Part shown: in pieces, positions 8,124-17,500 of the stretch | How the letters are laid out: each line of letters begins with the position of its first letter | How positions within the stretch are numbered: position 1 is the stretch's first letter | Source: Candidatus Saccharibacteria bacterium oral taxon 955 | GTDB lineage: Bacteria > Patescibacteriota > Saccharimonadia > Saccharimonadales > Saccharimonadaceae | Length of the DNA stretch: 64,000 bases | NCBI GenBank assembly: GCA_010202265.1 | Contig: CP047918.1 | Location: 186,001-250,000, forward strand | Direction of reading: 5' to 3' | Notes under the pieces: model-generated | What the model saw: only the letters and a program-made list of their open reading frames with translations | What the model was told of the DNA's origin: nothing | Databases searched by the model: none | Translations under genes and position numbers: made by a program

Positions 8124-9490
8124 TGAAAACGACTGATATTATTCGGCGAGCCGGGCGCAATCTCCGACGTGCCAAGATGCGCACATTTTTGACCAGTGTG
8201 GCTATTGCCGTTGGTGGATTTGCTATTATGGCCAGTTTAATGGCGGGTGAGGGGGCTCGTCAGTATGTTGACCGAATTATCAGCAGTAACATTGATCCAA
8301 AAGGGTTGATAATCTCTAAGGACAATAAAATAACCGATATGCAAAAAGGGATTGGTGCTTCCGTCCTGCCAGAGTATAAACCTGATACAGTAACTCAGTA
8401 TGGGAGAGAGTATGCCACCCTAAGTCCAGATGACTTAGCGAAATTACGTTCACGTAGTGATATAGATAACGTGCAGCCGCTTTATAATCTGACCCCAAAA
8501 TATGCAACATTTGGGGCTGCAAAAGATTCTCAGAAACAATACCTGCCGCAAATAGTGATGCGCGATCGTACGCTTCGTCAAGAAGTGGTGGCGGGGCGCG
8601 ACATGAAATCTGGAGTTGATCTCAGTAGAGATGAGGCAACCATACCAGAAGCTTATATTGAGAGACTCGGTATTGATAGCGCTGAAAATGCCATTGGTAG
8701 CAAAATAGTAATTACAGTCAATCAGCAGCCACAAAATATTAGCCAAGAAAAGTTAGCGCAAGTTATGGCTGAAAAAGGTGAGGCTGGTGTCGTGGAACTG
8801 ACTCAAGGAAAAGTCTTGAACAAAGAGTTTACGATTGTCGCAGTAACTCGTAAATCGGCTGATCAGATGACGAATACACCAAACACATATATTAGCGCTG
8901 ACGCCGCAAAGGAGTTGAGTGAATTCGCAACCTTAGGCACAAGTAATTACCAGAGGTATGCAACGGTGACGGCGACCGCCAAAGAGGGGCCGGAAGCTGT
9001 AAAAAAGAGTCTAGCTGATGCGGGCTATGTTGCAATGACAGCCAAAGATATTCAGGGTTTATTGTTTACGTTTGTTAATACTTTGCAGTATATCGTCATG
9101 GGCTTTGGTGCTCTGGCGCTGTTGGTGAGTGTTTTTGGTATAGTGAATACGATGTATATATCCGTGTTGGAGCGCACTCAACAGATCGGTCTAATGAAGG
9201 CACTTGGTGCAAGTAGTCGTGATGTTGGGCGGCTATTCCGATATGAGGCAGCATGGGTCGGTTTTCTAGGTGGTACACTTGGCATCTTGTCTGCCTGGGG
9301 TCTGGCTAGTGTATTTAACCCGAAAATATCTGAGTCTCTTGGCTTTGGCGGCAACTCGCTGCTAATATTTCAGCCGCTCAGTGCCCTGCTGGTAATCGTT
9401 TCGCTGATGTTGATTGCTATTATTGCTGGTTGGCTACCGAGTCGTAGGGCGGCTAAGCTCGATCCAATTGAAGCACTTCGCACTGAGTAA
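8123..9490 (+). CDS. ABC transporter permease, MacB/FtsX type
   Basis: 455 aa. One N-terminal membrane helix (about 20-40), an extracellular MacB-PCD-like domain (about 45-310), then three helices forming the FtsX domain. The last part has the conserved ALGASSRDVGRLF coupling segment and the family ending RRAAKLDPIEALR. It pairs with the ATPase that overlaps its start by one base. Such systems export peptides or lipoproteins, or transmit force across the membrane; there is no evidence here for a specific cargo. Confidence 0.9.
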   Translation: MKTTDIIRRAGRNLRRAKMRTFLTSVAIAVGGFAIMASLMAGEGARQYVDRIISSNIDPKGLIISKDNKITDMQKGIGASVLPEYKPDTVTQYGREYATLSPDDLAKLRSRSDIDNVQPLYNLTPKYATFGAAKDSQKQYLPQIVMRDRTLRQEVVAGRDMKSGVDLSRDEATIPEAYIERLGIDSAENAIGSKIVITVNQQPQNISQEKLAQVMAEKGEAGVVELTQGKVLNKEFTIVAVTRKSADQMTNTPNTYISADAAKELSEFATLGTSNYQRYATVTATAKEGPEAVKKSLADAGYVAMTAKDIQGLLFTFVNTLQYIVMGFGALALLVSVFGIVNTMYISVLERTQQIGLMKALGASSRDVGRLFRYEAAWVGFLGGTLGILSAWGLASVFNPKISESLGFGGNSLLIFQPLSALLVIVSLMLIAIIAGWLPSRRAAKLDPIEALRTE

Positions 9491-9589
9491 TTCTGTGGTG
9501 TAAAGGTAGTATTTTAGTGTTGCTTATGGTAACATGGGTCCGTATATAGTGTGTTTTAATAAACAATGTGTATAAGATAGGAAAAACGG

Positions 9590-11818
9590 GTGAAAGAACA
9601 GGTTAAAAGGTATGCAAGTCGACGTTTGGTCGTAGGCCTGTTTATAGTACTGCTGGCTGTCATCATATTTTTGTGGTGGTGGTCTTGGGGAAGCCGCCAT
9701 GGCGGCTATTTCAAGGGTGTAAAGGCGGAGCAGATTAGTTTGCGCCAGAGTAACGGTAATATTCAGTGGCAGTTCTTGGGCGGCGATTGGCAGAACTTGG
9801 TTTCTATTGCCGAGCTTCGTGGTGATAAGGGCGAGAAAGGTGACGCTGGTAAGGACGGCAAAAACGGCACGGACGGAAAGAGTGGATCGGTTGGGGCTGC
9901 TGGCGCTAAGGGTTCTCCAGGTCAGCCAGGTGCGAAGGGTGACCCAGGTTCTCGAGGAGCAACCGGTGCACAAGGCCCACAAGGTGCGACGGGCGCTAAA
10001 GGTGATGCTGGCGCTAAAGGTGATAAAGGCGAGAAAGGTGACGCTGGCGGCCCCCAGGGGCCACAAGGGCCGCAAGGAGCGAAGGGCGATGCCGGCCAGG
10101 ACGGTCGTGAAATTGAGCTTCAGAAAACTTCTCTATATGTTCAGTGGCGGTATGCTGGTGACGCTACCTGGAGAAATCTAATAGCACTTTCAGATCTCAA
10201 GGGCGATAAAGGCGATAAAGGTGACACTGGCCCAGCTGGCCCAATTGGCCCAGTTGGCCCTGCCGGCCAAAAAGGTGAGAAAGGCCAAAAGGGTGACACG
10301 GGTCCTGCTGGCCCTCAAGGTTTGCAAGGTCTAAAAGGTGACACTGGCCCAGCTGGCCCAATTGGCCCAGTTGGCCCTGCCGGCCAAAAAGGTGAGAAAG
10401 GCCAAAAGGGTGACACGGGTCCTGCTGGTCCCGCTGGACCAATTGGTCCCATAGGCCCAACCGGTCCAATTGGACCTCAAGGCCAAAAAGGTGAAAAGGG
10501 TGAAAAGGGTCCTAAAGGTGACGCTGGTGCAGTTGGCCCACAGGGCGCTCCAGGCGTACAAGGTGAAAAAGGTCCTAAAGGTGACACGGGTCCTGCTGGC
10601 CCTCAAGGTTTGCAAGGTCTAAAAGGTGACACTGGCCCAGCTGGCCCAATTGGCCCAGTTGGCCCTGCCGGCCAAAAAGGTGAGAAAGGCCAAAAGGGTG
10701 ACACGGGTCCTGCTGGTCCCGCTGGACCAATTGGTCCCATAGGCCCAACCGGTCCAATTGGACCTCAAGGCCAAAAAGGTGAAAAGGGTGAAAAGGGTCC
10801 TAAAGGTGACGCTGGTGCAGTTGGCCCACAGGGCGCTCCAGGCGTACAAGGTGAAAAAGGTCCTAAAGGTGACACGGGTCCTGCTGGCCCTCAAGGTTTG
10901 CAAGGTCTAAAAGGTGACACTGGCCCAGCTGGCCCAATTGGCCCAGTTGGCCCTGCCGGCCAAAAAGGTGAGAAAGGCCAAAAGGGTGACACGGGTCCTG
11001 CTGGCCCTCAAGGTTTGCAAGGTCTAAAAGGTGACACTGGCCCAGTTGGCCCTGCCGGCCAAAAAGGTGAGAAAGGCCAAAAGGGTGACACGGGTCCTGC
11101 TGGTCCCGCTGGACCAATTGGTCCCATAGGCCCAACCGGTCCAATTGGACCTCAAGGCCAAAAAGGTGAAAAGGGTGAAAAGGGTCCTAAAGGTGACGCT
11201 GGTGCAAATGCGGTCTTAAATGTTACAAATAGTTCTCAGGCATGCTCGCCTTCACTTTCAGTAACAGGCAGTGGAACCTCAAGCGTAGGTTTAACGTTTT
11301 CTGGTGCACTCTTACCGTCAGGGGGGCAAAATGGTCAAATACTGATGAAGCGCTCAGATACCGATTGCGACTTTACTTGGGGTAATATTCCTCAGGATAC
11401 GATATTTTCGGCCAGTGTTGGCACGGGGGCCGCTGGTAGTGCAACTGTGGCTATCGCGCCTATTGACACCTACTATGCAATACCGTTGACAACTGTTGTA
11501 ACTAATCGAGGTGGTGGTAATTGGACTAATAACACAACCTATACCATCCCTAGCGCTGGAGTGTATATGATTCGCTCAAGTGTTCGCTTGGTAGATAGCT
11601 CGCCAGCGCGTGAGTTTTATCAGGTAGTTAACGATTCAGCTCAAGATATTCCAGAAGGGGCGTGGCATAATAGCGGCACAGGCAGGCGATTTACTATGCA
11701 ATACTCGCGTCTCTCTCGCTTTACGGCCGGTACACAGCTGCGTCTTTATGTCTATTCTGAGTCAAAGGTGGGTAATATATCTGCCGCAAGTTTGAGTATA
11801 GTCAAGATATCTAACTAA
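9590..11818 (+). CDS. Membrane-anchored collagen-like surface protein with C1q/BclA-like head
   Basis: 742 aa. A single N-terminal membrane helix (about 13-32) anchors the protein with the rest outside. Two related spacer modules (about 45-76 and 173-203), each with a pattern of Trp-containing strands ending in LRGDKG or LKGDKG, precede Gly-X-Y collagen blocks (about 78-172 and 204-538). The second block is encoded by long direct DNA repeats. Residues 540-742 form a globular domain whose [17 protein letters not shown] and [11 protein letters not shown] segments resemble C1q/BclA-type trimeric jelly rolls. It is probably a trimeric stalk-and-head adhesin, plausible for host attachment. The GTG start follows an AGGAAAAA ribosome site. 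Confidence 0.9.
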   Translation: MKEQVKRYASRRLVVGLFIVLLAVIIFLWWWSWGSRHGGYFKGVKAEQISLRQSNGNIQWQFLGGDWQNLVSIAELRGDKGEKGDAGKDGKNGTDGKSGSVGAAGAKGSPGQPGAKGDPGSRGATGAQGPQGATGAKGDAGAKGDKGEKGDAGGPQGPQGPQGAKGDAGQDGREIELQKTSLYVQWRYAGDATWRNLIALSDLKGDKGDKGDTGPAGPIGPVGPAGQKGEKGQKGDTGPAGPQGLQGLKGDTGPAGPIGPVGPAGQKGEKGQKGDTGPAGPAGPIGPIGPTGPIGPQGQKGEKGEKGPKGDAGAVGPQGAPGVQGEKGPKGDTGPAGPQGLQGLKGDTGPAGPIGPVGPAGQKGEKGQKGDTGPAGPAGPIGPIGPTGPIGPQGQKGEKGEKGPKGDAGAVGPQGAPGVQGEKGPKGDTGPAGPQGLQGLKGDTGPAGPIGPVGPAGQKGEKGQKGDTGPAGPQGLQGLKGDTGPVGPAGQKGEKGQKGDTGPAGPAGPIGPIGPTGPIGPQGQKGEKGEKGPKGDAGANAVLNVTNSSQACSPSLSVTGSGTSSVGLTFSGALLPSGGQNGQILMKRSDTDCDFTWGNIPQDTIFSASVGTGAAGSATVAIAPIDTYYAIPLTTVVTNRGGGNWTNNTTYTIPSAGVYMIRSSVRLVDSSPAREFYQVVNDSAQDIPEGAWHNSGTGRRFTMQYSRLSRFTAGTQLRLYVYSESKVGNISAASLSIVKISN
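10292..11206 (+). repeat. 288-bp direct repeats in the collagen-like gene
   Basis: Units start at 10292 and 10580 (each 288 bp = 96 codons, apparently near-identical in DNA). A third unit at 10868 breaks off after 117 bp, and another at 10985 carries an 18-bp internal deletion. The unit keeps the Gly-X-Y frame, so gain or loss of a unit changes stalk length without a frameshift. Confidence 0.9.
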
Positions 11819-11847
11819 TAGTGCGATATTGAGCGAGGGTGGTGTAG

Positions 11848-11853
11848 TACAAT
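11848..11853 (+). promoter_or_regulatory. -10 box of serS (TACAAT), leaderless spacing
   Basis: TACAAT ends 7 nt before the serS ATG at 11861. Transcription normally starts about 7 nt after the hexamer, so the mRNA should begin at or next to the AUG. No Shine-Dalgarno sequence is present. Confidence 0.6.
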
Positions 11854-11860
11854 AAGAACC

Positions 11861-13156
11861 ATGCTAGATATTCGTTTTATTAGAGAAAATGCCGATGCCG
11901 TACAGCGTGCATCTGAACAAAAGGGCTACCGGGTGTCGATAAGCGACCTCTTGGAGCTAGATGATAGCCGTCGCGACTTACAAAAACGGGTTGATGAGTT
12001 ACGTCAGCGACGCAACGAAGTAGCTTCTCGTATGAAGGGGGGTAAGCCTGAACAGGACCTAGTCGATAGAGGTAAAGCGATCAAGGCCGAGCTTGGTCAG
12101 CTTGAGAGTCAGCTTGATATGGTCAATGGACGCTACATGGCGTTATTGAAGCAGGTGCCTAATATGCCTCATGCTGACGTGCCAGTTGGTCTCAGTGAGG
12201 ACGAGAATGTTGAAGTTAAGGTCGTCGGCAATATCCCTAAGTTTGATTTTGCGCCGAAAAATCACTATGAGATTGCCGAGGCAAAGGGTTGGCTCGACAA
12301 AGAGCGCGCCGCCAAGGTTGCTGGCGCTCGCTTTGCCTATATCATGGGTGATCTGGTGCTGTTGCAACAGGCGATTATCCAGTTTGTGATGAACTCCCTC
12401 ACGAGCGAGGCGACGATGAAAGAAATTATTACGGGGGCTGGTCTCGAGGTTGATCCTCGGCCATTTACTCCCGTTTTGCCGCCGCTGATGATCCGGACTG
12501 AGCCGTATGATCAGATGGATCGTCTCCAGCCAAGTGACGATCGCTACAAGATTGAGGGCGAGGACTTGTGGCTGCAGGGGAGTGCTGAGCATGTGCTCGG
12601 CAGTATGCATGCGGGTGAGATTTTTGATGCCAAGCAATTACCGCTTCGATACTTGGGCTTTGCGACTAGTTTCCGCAAAGAAGCGGGGACGTACGGCAAA
12701 GATATGGAGGGGCTGATTCGGATGCACCAGTTCGATAAGCTCGAGATGGAGAGTTTCACTGAGGCGAAGGATAGCTATAGCGAGCATCTCCTATTTATTG
12801 CCATTCAAGAGTGGCTTTTGACTCAGCTCAAGCTACCGTACCATGTCCTGATGAAATGTACGGCTGATATTGGTAAGCCAAATGCGCGCGGCGTTGACAT
12901 GGAAGTCTGGCTACCAGGTCAGGGCAAGTACCGCGAGACGCATACCGCTGATTACATGACGGATTATCAGGCGCGCCGTTTGCAGACCCGTGTACGAAAC
13001 GCAGACGGTGTTTCACTTGTTCACACAAACGATGCGACGGCGTTTGCGCTAGGTCGCTGCATGGTGGCAATTATCGAAAATTACCAGACTGCGGAGGGTA
13101 ATGTCGTGGTGCCAGAGGTTTTGCGTCCATATCTAGGTGGTCTCGAGGAGCTGTAA
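11861..13156 (+). CDS. serS: Seryl-tRNA synthetase
   Basis: 431 aa, normal length. Residues 1-110 form the long antiparallel coiled-coil arm that grips the tRNA-Ser variable arm. The class II core follows, with motif 2 near FATSFRKEAGTYGKDMEGL and motif 3 in NDATAFALGRCMVAIIENY. The start is fixed by the MLDIRFIRENADAV N-terminus typical of SerRS. It is followed after 5 nt by pyrD. Confidence 0.97.
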   Translation: MLDIRFIRENADAVQRASEQKGYRVSISDLLELDDSRRDLQKRVDELRQRRNEVASRMKGGKPEQDLVDRGKAIKAELGQLESQLDMVNGRYMALLKQVPNMPHADVPVGLSEDENVEVKVVGNIPKFDFAPKNHYEIAEAKGWLDKERAAKVAGARFAYIMGDLVLLQQAIIQFVMNSLTSEATMKEIITGAGLEVDPRPFTPVLPPLMIRTEPYDQMDRLQPSDDRYKIEGEDLWLQGSAEHVLGSMHAGEIFDAKQLPLRYLGFATSFRKEAGTYGKDMEGLIRMHQFDKLEMESFTEAKDSYSEHLLFIAIQEWLLTQLKLPYHVLMKCTADIGKPNARGVDMEVWLPGQGKYRETHTADYMTDYQARRLQTRVRNADGVSLVHTNDATAFALGRCMVAIIENYQTAEGNVVVPEVLRPYLGGLEEL

Positions 13157-13161
13157 ACATA

Positions 13162-14301
13162 ATGATCAAGCGTACGGTGAGGGGCGCAACAAAGCATGCG
13201 TATAAGCGGATTGCAAAACCCTTGCTTTTTAAGCAGCATCCAGATGGTGTTCACCGTCGACTTGTAAAGGTGGCAAAAATAACTCAAAAAACCCCAGGTA
13301 TTAGGCGGTTACCAAAACTCTGGGCGTATCAATCACCACTACTAGAGCAAGACCTGTTGGGCATTCATTTTAAGAATCCTGTAGGCTTATCAGCTGGTTT
13401 TGATAAAAATATTGAGCTTGCGCCAACGATTAAAAGTGTTGGATTTGGGTTTATGACCGGGGGGTCTATTACTGCTGAGAACTGTATAGGGAATCCCAAG
13501 CCATGGTTTCATAGATTGCCTCATAGTAAGTCACTAGTAGTCCACGCGGGATTACCAAATAGCGGTGTTGATGCGGTGGCGCAAATTATCCAAGGATATC
13601 CGGCGGGGCTATTTGATACTATGCCACTTGCGGTGTCCGTGGCAAAGACCAACTCCAGGCAGACAGTAGATGATGAGACAGCGATTGCAGATTATTGCCA
13701 TAGCCTGACCGTACTTGAGGCGCAGGGCAAAGTTGCTTGGTATGAAGTAAATATTAGCTGTCCAAATACGTACGGTGGTGAGCCGTTTACGTCACCAGAT
13801 AGGCTTGATCGGTTACTGTCGGCAATCGATAGGCTACATTTATCGCGACCAGTTATGCTAAAAATGCCGATTAACAAAGCTTGGAGTGAGTTTCGTGAAT
13901 TGTTAGAGGTGATCGTGAAGCATGATGTTCAGGGTGTTGCGATTGGAAATCTTCTTCACGAGAGGAATGGTGTAGATAAGCGCGATAAACTTGATTCGAA
14001 GATTCCAGGCAACTTGAGTGGTAAGCCCACCAGAAAAGTGTCTACAGAACTGATTAAGTACACATACGCCGAGTATGGTGACCGGTTGGTGATTATAGGC
14101 ATAGGGGGTATTTTTAGCGCGTATGATGCATACACCAAGATTCGTGCTGGCGCTAGTCTAGTGGCATTGATTACCGGAATGATATTTGAAGGACCGCAGT
14201 TGATTGGTGAGATAAACGCTGGGCTTGAAAAATATCTCAAGCGAGATGGGTTTAGCAGTGTTTGCGAAGCGATAGGTGCAGATCATAAAAAGCGTGTATA
14301 A
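13162..14301 (+). CDS. pyrD: Dihydroorotate dehydrogenase, class 2-like layout
   Basis: 379 aa. Residues 1-50 form a helical extension with QHPDGVHR, like the membrane-associating N-terminus of class 2 (quinone-linked) enzymes. The FMN barrel carries KNPVGLSAGFDKN, SVAKTNS, GNLSGKPTRKVSTELI and the phosphate-site segment IIGIGGIFSAYDAYTKIRAGASLV. At the catalytic base the sequence reads NISCPNT: Cys as in class 1 enzymes, where class 2 enzymes have Ser. No other de novo pyrimidine gene is in this window, so its role is uncertain. It probably shares the serS transcript. Confidence 0.88.
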   Translation: MIKRTVRGATKHAYKRIAKPLLFKQHPDGVHRRLVKVAKITQKTPGIRRLPKLWAYQSPLLEQDLLGIHFKNPVGLSAGFDKNIELAPTIKSVGFGFMTGGSITAENCIGNPKPWFHRLPHSKSLVVHAGLPNSGVDAVAQIIQGYPAGLFDTMPLAVSVAKTNSRQTVDDETAIADYCHSLTVLEAQGKVAWYEVNISCPNTYGGEPFTSPDRLDRLLSAIDRLHLSRPVMLKMPINKAWSEFRELLEVIVKHDVQGVAIGNLLHERNGVDKRDKLDSKIPGNLSGKPTRKVSTELIKYTYAEYGDRLVIIGIGGIFSAYDAYTKIRAGASLVALITGMIFEGPQLIGEINAGLEKYLKRDGFSSVCEAIGADHKKRV

Positions 14302-14341
14302 TTGAAGTACAATATCGGTTAAGCGAAAGGGGTCTTATAAA

Positions 14342-14716
14342 ATGATCGCAAACGTTGAAATAACCGGAGTCGGCAGTTATACACCTGACGAGCCTACGAA
14401 AAAGTATATTCGCAAGAAAATCGGATCGCTCGATAAGCGTTTACCGAGGCATGCACGTAAATCAGTTCGTGCAGACGTAAAGCTTGCCGAAGTGAACCGC
14501 GACAGGGGCAATAAATATGAGGTAGAGGTATTGCTTCATGTTCCAGACAAGACGCTGACCGCAAAAGACTCGACGATGAATGTATTGGCGGCAACCGACA
14601 TTGTTGAGGCAAAGCTTGTTGCTCAGCTCAAGAGATACAAGGAGGATCGAGTGCCGCACGTTGGGAGACGAAAAGTACTTGATCGATTCAAGCGTAGTTA
14701 TGCGCGTGAGCTATAG
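14342..14716 (+). CDS. hpf: Ribosome hibernation promoting factor (HPF/RaiA family)
   Basis: 124 aa. It matches the short HPF/YfiA fold (beta-alpha-beta-beta-beta-alpha): N-terminal strand IANVEITGVGSYTPDE, helix TKKYIRKKIGSLDKRLPRHA, the central strands VRADVKLAEVNRDRGNKYEVEVLL, and the helix containing NVLAATDIVEAKLVAQLKRYKED. Members bind the 30S decoding region and inactivate or dimerise ribosomes when growth stops. A short basic tail replaces the long C-terminal domain of long-form HPF. TATAAT (14297-14302) and TACAAT (14308-14313) lie upstream, and GAAAGGGG is the ribosome site. Confidence 0.85.
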   Translation: MIANVEITGVGSYTPDEPTKKYIRKKIGSLDKRLPRHARKSVRADVKLAEVNRDRGNKYEVEVLLHVPDKTLTAKDSTMNVLAATDIVEAKLVAQLKRYKEDRVPHVGRRKVLDRFKRSYAREL

Positions 14717-14747
14717 TAGGACGTAAGTTAGTAATCTATGAGAGATG

Positions 14748-14778
14748 CAGCCTCGGTTATTTCTGGGGCTGTATTTTT
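14748..14778 (+). terminator. Rho-independent terminator after hpf
   Basis: A 7-bp stem with one G-T pair (14748-14754 with 14765-14771), a 10-nt loop and the tail TATTTTT. It lies 31 nt after the hpf stop and before the secA promoter. Confidence 0.65.
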
Positions 14779-14811
14779 GACAGATCTCTTTTATTCTGTG
14801 CTTTTTCTCGG

Positions 14812-14817
14812 TATAAT
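14812..14817 (+). promoter_or_regulatory. -10 box upstream of secA (TATAAT)
   Basis: TATAAT lies 49 nt before the secA ATG. The leader of about 43 nt carries the ribosome site GGAGAGGG. This is one of the transcripts with a conventional leader. Confidence 0.5.
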
Positions 14818-14866
14818 AAGGAGTAGTTTTTATCAGAATGTCTAGCAATTTTGGAGAGGGTTATAC

Positions 14867-17497
14867 ATGGTTAATCAACAGCAAGCACTCACAAAGATTT
14901 TCGGTGATCCGCAAAAGCGTATCTTGAAGCGTCTTGGCAAGAAAGTCGATGAGATAAATAAGCTTGGGCCAAAATACAAGAAGATGACCAAAAAGGAGCT
15001 TGCCGAGCAGACGGAAGTTCTCAAGAAGCGACTTAAAAAGAAGGGTGTGACACTCGACACAATTCTGCCTGATGCGTTTGCTGTTGTGCGCGAGATGGCT
15101 GATCGTGTTATTGGAGAGAGACATTATGACGTGCAGTTGATTGGGTCAATGGTACTCCATGAGGGTAATGTTGCCGAGCTCAAGACTGGTGAGGGAAAGA
15201 CTCTTATGTCAACGTTGGCGGCCTATCTGAATGCACTTGAGGGTAAGGGTGTCCATATAGTCACGGTGAACGACTATCTCGCCCAGCGCGACGCTGGCTG
15301 GATGGGGCAGATCTATGAAGCGCTAGGTGTGTCAACTGGTGTCATCATCAATGATGCGTCTTATGTATACGACGGTAGTTACGATAACGAGCTGCACACC
15401 GATGTCAGGATGAAGAAATTGCGCCCATGTACGCGCAAAGAAGCATATCAGGCCGACATAACATATGGAACAAACAACGAATTTGGCTTTGATTATCTAC
15501 GTGACAATATGGTGAATGAACTCGATCTCGTGCGTCAGCGTGATCTGAATTTTGCGATTGTCGATGAGGTTGACTCTATCCTGATTGACGAAGCCCGTAC
15601 GCCTTTGATTATCTCTGCTCCAGCAGCCGAGAATCCAGATGCGTACTACCAGTTTGCGAAAGTCGCTGCACAGCTTGTTCCTGAAGACTATATACTCGAT
15701 GAAAAGCGCAAGAGTGTTGCTTTGACGGACGAGGGTGTCGAAAAGGTACAGAAAATGCTCGGCATCAAAAACCTTTACACGCCTGAGTATGTTCGCAGTG
15801 TTTATCATATGGATCAGGCGCTTCGTGCTCAGACACTGTTTCATCGAGATAAGGACTATGTCGTGACGAACGATGGCGAGGTGATTATCGTTGACGAACA
15901 TACAGGGCGTCTAAAGCAGGGCAACCGCTATAATGAAGGGCTGCATCAAGCGATTGAGGCCAAAGAGGGCGTACCGGTGTTACAGGAGAGTATGACGCTC
16001 GCTACTATTTCGTTCCAGAACTACTTCCGACTCTACAGGAAGCTGTCCGGTATGACGGGTACGGCGTTTACCGAGGCTGAGGAATTCCAGCAAATTTACT
16101 CACTCGATGTCGTAGTTGTACCGCCGAATAAAAAAATTATTCGCGAGGATCATGATGACCTGATCTACAAGACCGAAAAAGGTAAAATTAAGGCTATTGC
16201 TGAGGCTATCAAGGAGTATCATGCAATCGGTCGTCCAGTATTGGTTGGGTCGGGGTCGATTGCAAAGAATGAGATGATTGCAGCGCACCTTGACCGCGAA
16301 GGCATCAAATACGAGATACTTAACGCAAAAAATAATGAACGCGAGGCTCTGATCGTCGAGCAAGCTGGCCAAAAGGGCGCAATTACACTTGCAACCAATA
16401 TCGCTGGACGTGGTACGGATATTAAGCTTGGTGAAGGTGTTCGCGAGCTCGGTGGATTGGTTGTTATCGGGTCGGAGCGTCACGAGTCGCGTCGTATTGA
16501 TAATCAGCTTCGTGGTCGTGGTGGTCGTCAGGGCGACCCTGGTGATACGCAGTTTTATGTATCGACTGAGGATGATCTGATGCGCATATTCCAGGGTGAG
16601 CGGCTAACTGTATTGATGGATCGTCTTGGTGTTGATGAGGAGACGGCAATTCAAAATAAGGCTGTATCAAAAACGCTTGAGGCGGCACAAAAGCGTGTTG
16701 AGGGCTACAACTTCGATACTCGAAAAAATGTCGTGCAGTACGACAATGTGATTAACCGTCACCGAAAGGTTGTCTATACGATGCGCCGAAAGATCTTGGA
16801 GGGTGATAATATTGCGCCTGAGATACAGCGATTGATCAATGAGAAGGTGGCTGATCTAACTATTGTTCCGTCAAAGAATAATCCAAAGTTTGTGGATGAG
16901 TTTGAGGCGGTTATCCCAGCTGAAGTAAAAGACATAGAAGCCGTTGGTGCCGAGAAGAAAGACCGGACACGTCGAGAAATGGCGCTTAAGCTGGCGCAAA
17001 AACTTTATAAAGCAAAAGAGGCTGAGCTTGGCGAGGAGTTGATTCGTGGTGTTGAGCGAGAGGTTTATCTACAGGTGCTAGACACTCTGTGGATGCAGCA
17101 CCTAGAAAATATGCAACACCTTCGTGAAGGAATTCACTGGCGTAGTGTCGGTCAGCGTGATCCGCTGGTGGAGTATCGTTCTGAGTCACAAAAACTATTT
17201 GATAGTTTGCAGGCCACTCTCCGTGATGAGGTTTTAAGAGCGATTTATCACGTCCACAAAACAGACGCGATTACTCGCGAGGCGGTTGATGATGAGCACG
17301 ATACAGAGCTTACAAAGCTTGCCGAAAATGCAGTTGAAAGAGGTGTCAACGAGATTACCGGTGGTGAAGAGAACCGTGATCACGATTTTGATAAATCTAC
17401 TCGAAAGAATAAGTCGTCAGCAAGCACTAATCAGAAGCGTAACGCTGCTCGCAAAAAGAAAAAAGCTCAACGCCAAAACCGTAAGAAGAGTCGTTAA
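14867..17497 (+). CDS. secA: Preprotein translocase ATPase SecA
   Basis: 876 aa. It drives export through SecYEG. Walker A is TGEGKTLMS (about 105), the DEAD-like box is in VDEVDSILIDEARTP, the preprotein cross-linking domain follows, and motor domain 2 has ATNIAGRGTDIKLGEGV and GRGGRQGDPG. The scaffold and two-helix finger include VYLQVLDTLWMQHLENMQHLREGI. The C-terminus is a Lys/Arg/Ser-rich tail (from about 835) without the Cys-rich zinc-binding motif seen in many SecA proteins, so SecB-type contacts are not expected. Confidence 0.98.
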   Translation: MVNQQQALTKIFGDPQKRILKRLGKKVDEINKLGPKYKKMTKKELAEQTEVLKKRLKKKGVTLDTILPDAFAVVREMADRVIGERHYDVQLIGSMVLHEGNVAELKTGEGKTLMSTLAAYLNALEGKGVHIVTVNDYLAQRDAGWMGQIYEALGVSTGVIINDASYVYDGSYDNELHTDVRMKKLRPCTRKEAYQADITYGTNNEFGFDYLRDNMVNELDLVRQRDLNFAIVDEVDSILIDEARTPLIISAPAAENPDAYYQFAKVAAQLVPEDYILDEKRKSVALTDEGVEKVQKMLGIKNLYTPEYVRSVYHMDQALRAQTLFHRDKDYVVTNDGEVIIVDEHTGRLKQGNRYNEGLHQAIEAKEGVPVLQESMTLATISFQNYFRLYRKLSGMTGTAFTEAEEFQQIYSLDVVVVPPNKKIIREDHDDLIYKTEKGKIKAIAEAIKEYHAIGRPVLVGSGSIAKNEMIAAHLDREGIKYEILNAKNNEREALIVEQAGQKGAITLATNIAGRGTDIKLGEGVRELGGLVVIGSERHESRRIDNQLRGRGGRQGDPGDTQFYVSTEDDLMRIFQGERLTVLMDRLGVDEETAIQNKAVSKTLEAAQKRVEGYNFDTRKNVVQYDNVINRHRKVVYTMRRKILEGDNIAPEIQRLINEKVADLTIVPSKNNPKFVDEFEAVIPAEVKDIEAVGAEKKDRTRREMALKLAQKLYKAKEAELGEELIRGVEREVYLQVLDTLWMQHLENMQHLREGIHWRSVGQRDPLVEYRSESQKLFDSLQATLRDEVLRAIYHVHKTDAITREAVDDEHDTELTKLAENAVERGVNEITGGEENRDHDFDKSTRKNKSSASTNQKRNAARKKKKAQRQNRKKSR

Positions 17498-17500
17498 GCC

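Noticed and set aside
10197..11144. Several long minus-strand frames across the collagen repeats
   Set aside because: They repeat at 288-bp steps and are shadows of the Gly-X-Y codons on the plus strand.
14777..14817. TTGACA at 14777 as -35 of secA
   Set aside because: It is 29 nt from TATAAT at 14812, far beyond the usual 16-18 nt, and overlaps the hpf terminator tail.
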